Shown piece after piece: positions 59,190-64,000 of a DNA stretch of 64,000 nt. Position 1 is the stretch's first letter. Each line of letters starts with the position of its first letter. Location of the stretch: the NCBI RefSeq assembly GCF_027595985.1, contig NC_073307.1:9754432-9818431 (forward strand). Reading direction: 5' to 3'. The translations under genes were made by a program, and so were the position numbers. The stretch is from Sorex araneus. Its lineage: Eukaryota > Chordata > Mammalia > Eulipotyphla > Soricidae. The notes beneath the pieces are model-generated. The model searched no databases, had not been told where the DNA came from, and saw nothing but the letters and a program-made list of their open reading frames with translations.

Positions 59190-60845
59190 ACTGACCAATC
59201 TAGAAGGCAAAGTATGGAAGCTATAAAGTTCCTGTGAAAATATATAGATCATAATCCTCCAGCTTAACAGCCAATATTTATGAAGAAACAGTTCTAAAAT
59301 GTATTTGCTTTTGTGATTATTTTATTTGAAGAGGAAATGTTATCACTGCTCAATCAATATCTTTTAGTGCCTAGTGTTCATATATGAAGTTCTGCAAATG
59401 CAAATCTAACCAAAAATACCCGGAAATAAAAATTTCTATAAAACTATTGCCACAGTTTGGTAAATTATTATGCTTAAGGATGACTTGCTTCCCTCTCTAG
59501 TAAAAAGATTGTACATCTCCACATTCTGCCACACCTTTCAGCGTCTCTTATCTGGCTGCTGAACTTCTCTACATCTCTGATTTTGAGTATGAATGTGGAC
59601 CTACTTTGTGCAGAATATTATGAACATAAATAATAAAGTTTTGATAAAGAATAGGCTCGATAAGAATCACAAAATGTTTCTGTCTTCATCTGCAATAAGA
59701 ACAGTATGTCCTAAATAGTGCTTCTGCTTTAACTTTGGATTTGAACTCAGAATTCCATTGAGCAAATTTGGCGTCAACCGACAACCACCAACATGTAAAT
59801 TAAGATTTTTCTAAGTCATTGAAGTTTCTGTCTGTTTACAGAGTTGCAGAATAATATATAGGGGGAGGCACAATTTCGTAATCACATTTAATATAGGAAA
59901 ATATTTGTACATTTTCTATGATATTCATTCAAAAGACCCAACTTTTCAGTTGTAGTCTGGAAGCTGAAAAAGAAAGGACAGTAAATTTCCCCATATAAAG
60001 GTATTAAAAATTTGAAAATTTGTCCTGCAATTTGGAATATCTTTATTTTTGTTTTCTTTTTGTAAAATCTTTTTTATTTTTTGTTTTAATTTTTTAATCT
60101 TTATTTTTCTAGCTTACTTAAAGAATATAGTAGGTAGAATTTGCAGTTGATGGTTAATTTTCATTTTATTGTTTGAAAAATGTTATGCCATTTCATTTTA
60201 GTTTCCATGGTTTCATTTGAGAAACCACTGCCATTTGATTCATGTTCTTTTTCCCCCTCTTGTCAATGTGACAATTCTCTCTACAAGATCTATGATCTTT
60301 TTCTTTATCTTGAAATGTTAAAGTTCCTTATAAGATCTCTAGGTTTAGAGGAAGTTTTCATCATTAATCTTTGAATAGTTTTTGAGTCACATTCTCATCC
60401 GCCACTTCTGGGATCCAATCATTAGAATATTGGATCTTTTGTTCTGTCTCCTGGATGCACAATGATGGTTGTTTATATTATTTTACTCAGTTCAGATTTA
60501 CAAAATTATATTGGTCTACTGTCTGCTGCTTTATTTTATATTGACTCCACTCACTTTTGAACCTAATGATGATTTTAGTTCAACCATTGTGGCCTATAAA
60601 ATTGCATTGCATGAGTTCTCTTATTTAAACTTTATTTTTTGGATAAGTTTAATGTTTGTTGAGATTTTAATTTTTATATTTGTCTCAGAAGAATCTGCAA
60701 TTGTTTTTTGAAGTAATTTCATGACTTCTGATTTAAACTTGTCATTTAATCTCAATATCCAGTCTATCTCAGGGTTGGCATCATTGACTTTTTCCAAACT
60801 AGTTGTTTGTTGGTATGATGAATAATTTTCAATTTGATTTTGGGT
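59190..60845. other. AT-rich sequence, right part possibly antisense L1
   Basis: About 60020-60840 is T-rich with phrases such as TTTCATGACTTCTGATTTAA that recall antisense L1 5'/ORF1 sequence, but I cannot place it firmly. Confidence 0.35.
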
Positions 60846-60857
60846 ATTCAATATTTT

Positions 60858-61668
60858 GAATACTCAACATTAGCCAAGCAGCACAAATGCTGGCCGACTT
60901 TGACCTCGAGTGTAGAAAGGTCGGACTGCAGCTGAACTTCAACAAGACTATGCTCATGAAAAGCGAACTAGTTCCTGAAGCTTCATTTGCTCTCAATGGA
61001 ATGAACATCTCTGAATGCAGCAGCATGTGCACCTGGGTTTAGAACTCAACATGAGGAACGACTTGGTGCCAGAACTGTGCAGGAGGAAGGGATGAATGTG
61101 TGGAATGCATTCAAGAACATTGAAGAAGTGGACGAAGAACCTCCAACTCCGGGCACATCTTTTAGACTTCACCGTTCTTCCTGCACTAACATACGCCTGA
61201 GAGACATGGGCCCTACACAAACAGGATGAGAACAATGCTATTCGGGTATCCCAAAGAGGAATAGAAAGAGCTATGCTTGGAGTATCATGTCTCACTCAAG
61301 TGAGAGAAGGAATCCGGAGTTCTGACTTCCTTTGACGGTCAAGAATGAGGGATGCTGTCTCATTTGCCAAGATATCAAAATTCAGATGGGCCAGACATGT
61401 AATGCAATTCAGAGATGACTGCTGGACTAGAGCTGTTACCGACTGGATTCCCCGGGGCATCAAAAGCCCACATGACTGCCCACCAATGAGATGGTCAGAC
61501 TTCTTTGTCAAAACCTGAATGAACAGTTTGAGGCTCTTCCTGATCCTGGATCGAGCAGATATCATTGGGCTATACTAGCACGAGACAGGGACAAATGGAG
61601 ACATTACTGGTGCCTTCGAGTGCCTTCGAGCAAATTGAAGATCAACGGGATGACAAGTGATACAAGTG
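60858..61668 (+). mobile_element. RTE-clade LINE, 5'-truncated, with 12-bp TSD
   Basis: Bounded by a perfect TSD ATTCAATATTTT at 60846-60857 and 61669-61680. The 811-bp insert encodes broken pieces of the C-terminal part of an RTE-type reverse transcriptase polyprotein and has no poly(A); it ends in the short tandem repeat GATGACAAGTGATACAAGTG. Its last ~80 bp, GGGACAAATGGAGACATTAC through ATCAACGGGATGACA, match the 3' ends of the tail-A SINEs and the composite retroposons. A TGCCTTCGAG 10-mer is tandemly duplicated at 61611-61630. I infer that this LINE family mobilises those elements. Whether it is BovB or another RTE subgroup cannot be decided here. Confidence 0.85.
60869..61640 (+). pseudogene. 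Decayed RTE reverse transcriptase C-terminal region
   Basis: The first frame, from 60869, reads AAQMLADFDLECRKVGLQLN then FNKTMLM, which fits the end of the RT domain ('GL.LN..KT'), before a stop near 61041. After frame changes the sequence gives LRAHLLDFTVLPALTYA, then RDAVSFAKISKFRWARHVM, then AVTDWIPRG, and finally SRYHWAILARDRDKWRHYW near 61557-61613. This matches the domain order downstream of the RT in RTE elements. Several stops and frameshifts make it non-functional. The upstream endonuclease and most of the RT are absent. Confidence 0.85.
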
Positions 61669-61680
61669 ATTCAATATTTT

Positions 61681-62005
61681 AAGAGCTTGTGGATTCTATT
61701 ACAATCTTTTATTTAGCACGCAGTCTTATGTTCAGTGTTAGCAAACAGGTCTTTATCTACTTTTGAAGTCTGTGGTTCCATTAACAATAACAATTATCTT
61801 TTGTTTCTGATGCTAATTTCTATAGCCTGAACTCAACACAATAGAAGAGTGGTATCATTAAATTGTGTTATTATAAATTTATTATGATGTTCATGTGATA
61901 ATAAACTAGTCCTGATTTCTTATAACATGGATTCTATTACAATGGTCTACTAGCTTTCTATAATTTCTCATTCACTACTTGGATTTCATCTTGAACTCTT
62001 CTTTC
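61681..62005. other. Unannotated AT-rich sequence
   Basis: Nothing recognised. Confidence 0.4.
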
Positions 62006-62619
62006 TTTTTTTTTTAATTTTATTGAATCACCATGAGATAGTTACAAGCTTTCATGTTTGGATTACAATCACATAGTGATCAAACACCCATCCCTCCACC
62101 AGTGAACATTCTCCACTACCAATATCCCCGGTATACTCCCCCTTTCCCACTGTCTCCTGCCTCCATGGCAGACAATATTCTCCATACTCTCTCTCTACTT
62201 TTAGGCATTATGGCTTGCAACACAGACACTGAGAGGTCATCATGTTTGGTCCATTATCTACTTTCGGCACACATCTCCCATCCTGACTGATTCATCCAGC
62301 CATCATTTTCTTAGTGATCCCTTCTATATTCCATTTGCCTTCTCCCCTCCGCTCATGAAGCAGTCTTCCAGCTATGGGTCAATCTCTCTGGCCATTGTAT
62401 CTACCATCCTTGGGTGTCAGCCTCATGTGATGTTACTCTATAATCCACAAATGAGTGCAGTCCTTCTATGTCTGTCCCTCTCTTTCTGACTCATTTCACT
62501 TACCATGATACTCTCCATGTCTATCCATTTATAAGCAAATTTCATGACTTCATCTCTCCTAACAGCTGCATAGTACTCCATTGTGTAAATGTACCAAATT
62601 TCACAATGGTAAAGCCGTG
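62006..62619 (-). mobile_element. L1 3' end, inverted, ~614 bp
   Basis: Starts with a T-run and AATTTTATTGAATCACCATG and passes CATCCCTCCACCAGTGAACA, GACACTGAGAGGTCATCATG and GACTCATTTCACTTACCATG to GCATAGTACTCCATTGTGTA. This is the complement of the L1 end at 25.5-26.2 kb, including the last part of ORF2. TCTTCTTTC at 61997-62005 and 62620-62628 may be its TSD. Confidence 0.9.
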
Positions 62620-62804
62620 TCTTCTTTCATCTGTGCTAGCCTTCCTGACTCCTTCTGATTCACCTGTCAGACATACTCTTGTGTAGGGCCTTTCCCCCCC
62701 TGTTTCCTTGTTCAGAATTATCTTATTCATTTTCTCCTCCTTCCCTTTCTCTAGTCTGTTTGTCTGCCTGTCTGCCTGATAGGGGTGAGCAGAGTGCCAT
62801 ACCC
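62620..62804. other. Unannotated sequence
   Basis: Pyrimidine-rich in part (62720-62780), no recognised element. Confidence 0.35.
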
Positions 62805-62930
62805 GAATGTGCTCAGGAGGCTACTTCTGTATCTATGCTACCGAGTGACCTCTGGTGGTGCCAGAGAATCAGGGGTGGTCAAAGGGGCTGACTGCTCATC
62901 AATGCCTTATCCTCAGCACCATCCCTCTGG
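62805..62930 (-). mobile_element. Possible old tail-B SINE
   Basis: GTGCTCAGGAGGCTACTTCT, CCTCTGGTGGTGCCAGAGAA and CACCATCCCTCTGG follow the inverted tail-B order at low identity. Confidence 0.45.
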
Positions 62931-63406
62931 ACTCCTCTCTTGCATCCTTAAATCTTCTCAAGTGACCTCATCAGTGGGATCTATTCCCAGACACAGCATC
63001 TTAAACTCTTCTCATTTAGGGCATTTAATAACGACCTTTTCTTCTTTACTTTCTCTCATCTCAGGTAAAAAGTACCATCAAGTAACATTTGTTATATCTT
63101 AGAACCAATTGTATACCAGGTAAAAATATTAACATATGCTGACATATTATATATATGCATATATATATCCCATTTTTTAGTTTGTCAATTTTATTTTTCT
63201 CCTACTAGAATGAAAATAGAAGTAGGTCATGAACTTTTTATCACTTTGAGTTTGTTAAAATCCCAGTGCCTAAGGATACTTTTAAAATCAAGGTCACCCA
63301 ACATGTTGTCGTTGAGTAAATAAATATATGTGAAAAATTGTTAAATATAGGTAATTTCCCCCAGGTTGGTTTGGAATTTGAAATAGGCGAAGTTCAATTA
63401 AGATGT
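62931..63406. other. Unannotated AT-rich sequence
   Basis: A short AT run lies at about 63149-63168. Nothing else recognised. Confidence 0.4.
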
Positions 63407-63685
63407 ATCACTGTAGCACTGCCATCCCGTTGTTCATCGATTTTCTCGAGTGGTCTCAGTAATGTCTCCATTCGTCCTAGCCCTGAGATTTTAGCCGCCT
63501 CTCATTACTCGTCCTTCCCAATGGTGCCAAAATGGAGGCTCTTTCAGGGCCAGGGGAATGAGCCCCATCATTGTTACTGTTTTTGTCATATCAAATATGC
63601 CAGGGGGAGCTTGCCAGGCTCTGCCGTGTAGGCAAGATATTCTCGGTAGCTTGCCAGGTTCTTTGAGAGGGAGAACTAGACAATA
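63407..63685 (-). mobile_element. Composite RTE-tailed retroposon, 3' part
   Basis: Inverted 3' end: CACTGTAGCACTGCCATCCC, CTCGAGTGGTCTCAGTAATG, TCCATTCGTCCTAGCCCTGA, GGAGGCTCTTTCAGGGCCAG, matching 5580-5830 of the full copy. It lacks the GC-rich 5' part, so it is probably 5'-truncated; no TSD found. Confidence 0.88.
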
Positions 63686-63800
63686 AGAGCCATGTGGCCG
63701 TGAGTTCAGGTGTAATCAAGGTTAATTCAAATCAGTATGAATGCGTATCTATATTTTAAAGCATTTAAAAATTTAAATGTCAATTTATTAGATTTTTTTA

Positions 63801-63970
63801 TTTTTTTGGTTTTTGGGTCACACCCGGCGATGCACAGGGGTTACTCCTGGCTCTGCATTCAGGAATTACTCCTGGCGGTGCTTGGGGGACCATATAGGAT
63901 GCTGGGATTTGAACCTGGGTTGACCACATGCAAGGCAAATACCCTACCCGCTATGCTATCACTCCAGCCC
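63801..63970 (-). mobile_element. Shrew SINE, tail B
   Basis: Inverted: GGTTTTTGGGTCACACCCGG, ACTCCTGGCGGTGCTTGGGG, ACCTGGGTTGACCACATGCA, GCTATCACTCCAGCCCC. AGATTTT on both sides may be the TSD. Confidence 0.95.
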
Positions 63971-64000
63971 CAGATTTTATATTTTAAAATTAACAAGAAC

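Overview
This is mammalian nuclear DNA with no intact protein-coding gene that I can support. It is AT-rich and built from layers of interspersed retroelements. Two abundant short retroposon families share a tRNA-like head (GGCTGGAGCGATAGCACAG, later GGGTTCGATTCC as a B box). They match what I know of the tRNA-derived SINEs of shrews (Soricidae, for example Sorex), so a shrew is the likely source. Old mammal-wide repeats (MIR, old L1, an ancient LTR) agree with a placental mammal.

Layout. 0-14 kb: an ancient LTR, scattered SINEs, a 650-bp composite retroposon and an L1 3' end carrying a large GA microsatellite. 13.4-18 kb: a dense block of two more composite retroposons, two L1 3' ends and three SINEs. 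18-28 kb: sparse SINEs, a MIR, and a clean 5'-truncated L1 with 18-bp target-site duplications (TSDs) that still encodes the last residues of ORF2p. 28.2-34.4 kb: almost repeat-free; it holds the only promoter-like, CpG-containing patch (about 31.88-32.6 kb), possibly a minus-strand first exon. 34.4-36.1 kb: a SINE cluster. 36.1-40.2 kb: repeat-free and AT-rich. 40-49 kb: SINEs, and an L1 split by an LTR. 51-56.7 kb: SINEs, and a solo LTR inserted into an older SINE with a 6-bp TSD. 59-64 kb: a very young SINE, a fragment of an RTE-clade LINE, an inverted L1 end, a partial composite element and another SINE.

The most informative system is the set of relationships among the retroelements. One SINE type ('tail A') ends without poly(A) in short tandem repeats, and its last ~70 bp match the 3' end of the RTE-type LINE at 60.9-61.7 kb. 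The other ('tail B') has the same tRNA head but an A-rich tail, as expected for L1 mobilisation. A third, longer (0.5-0.8 kb) composite element has a different GC-rich 5' part and the same RTE-like 3' end; three copies have 11-12-bp TSDs (two perfect). So one window shows two LINE machineries (RTE and L1) and three dependent non-autonomous families.

Limits: all calls are by eye. Boundaries without a stated TSD are approximate to 10-30 bp, old repeats are less certain, and no database was searched.
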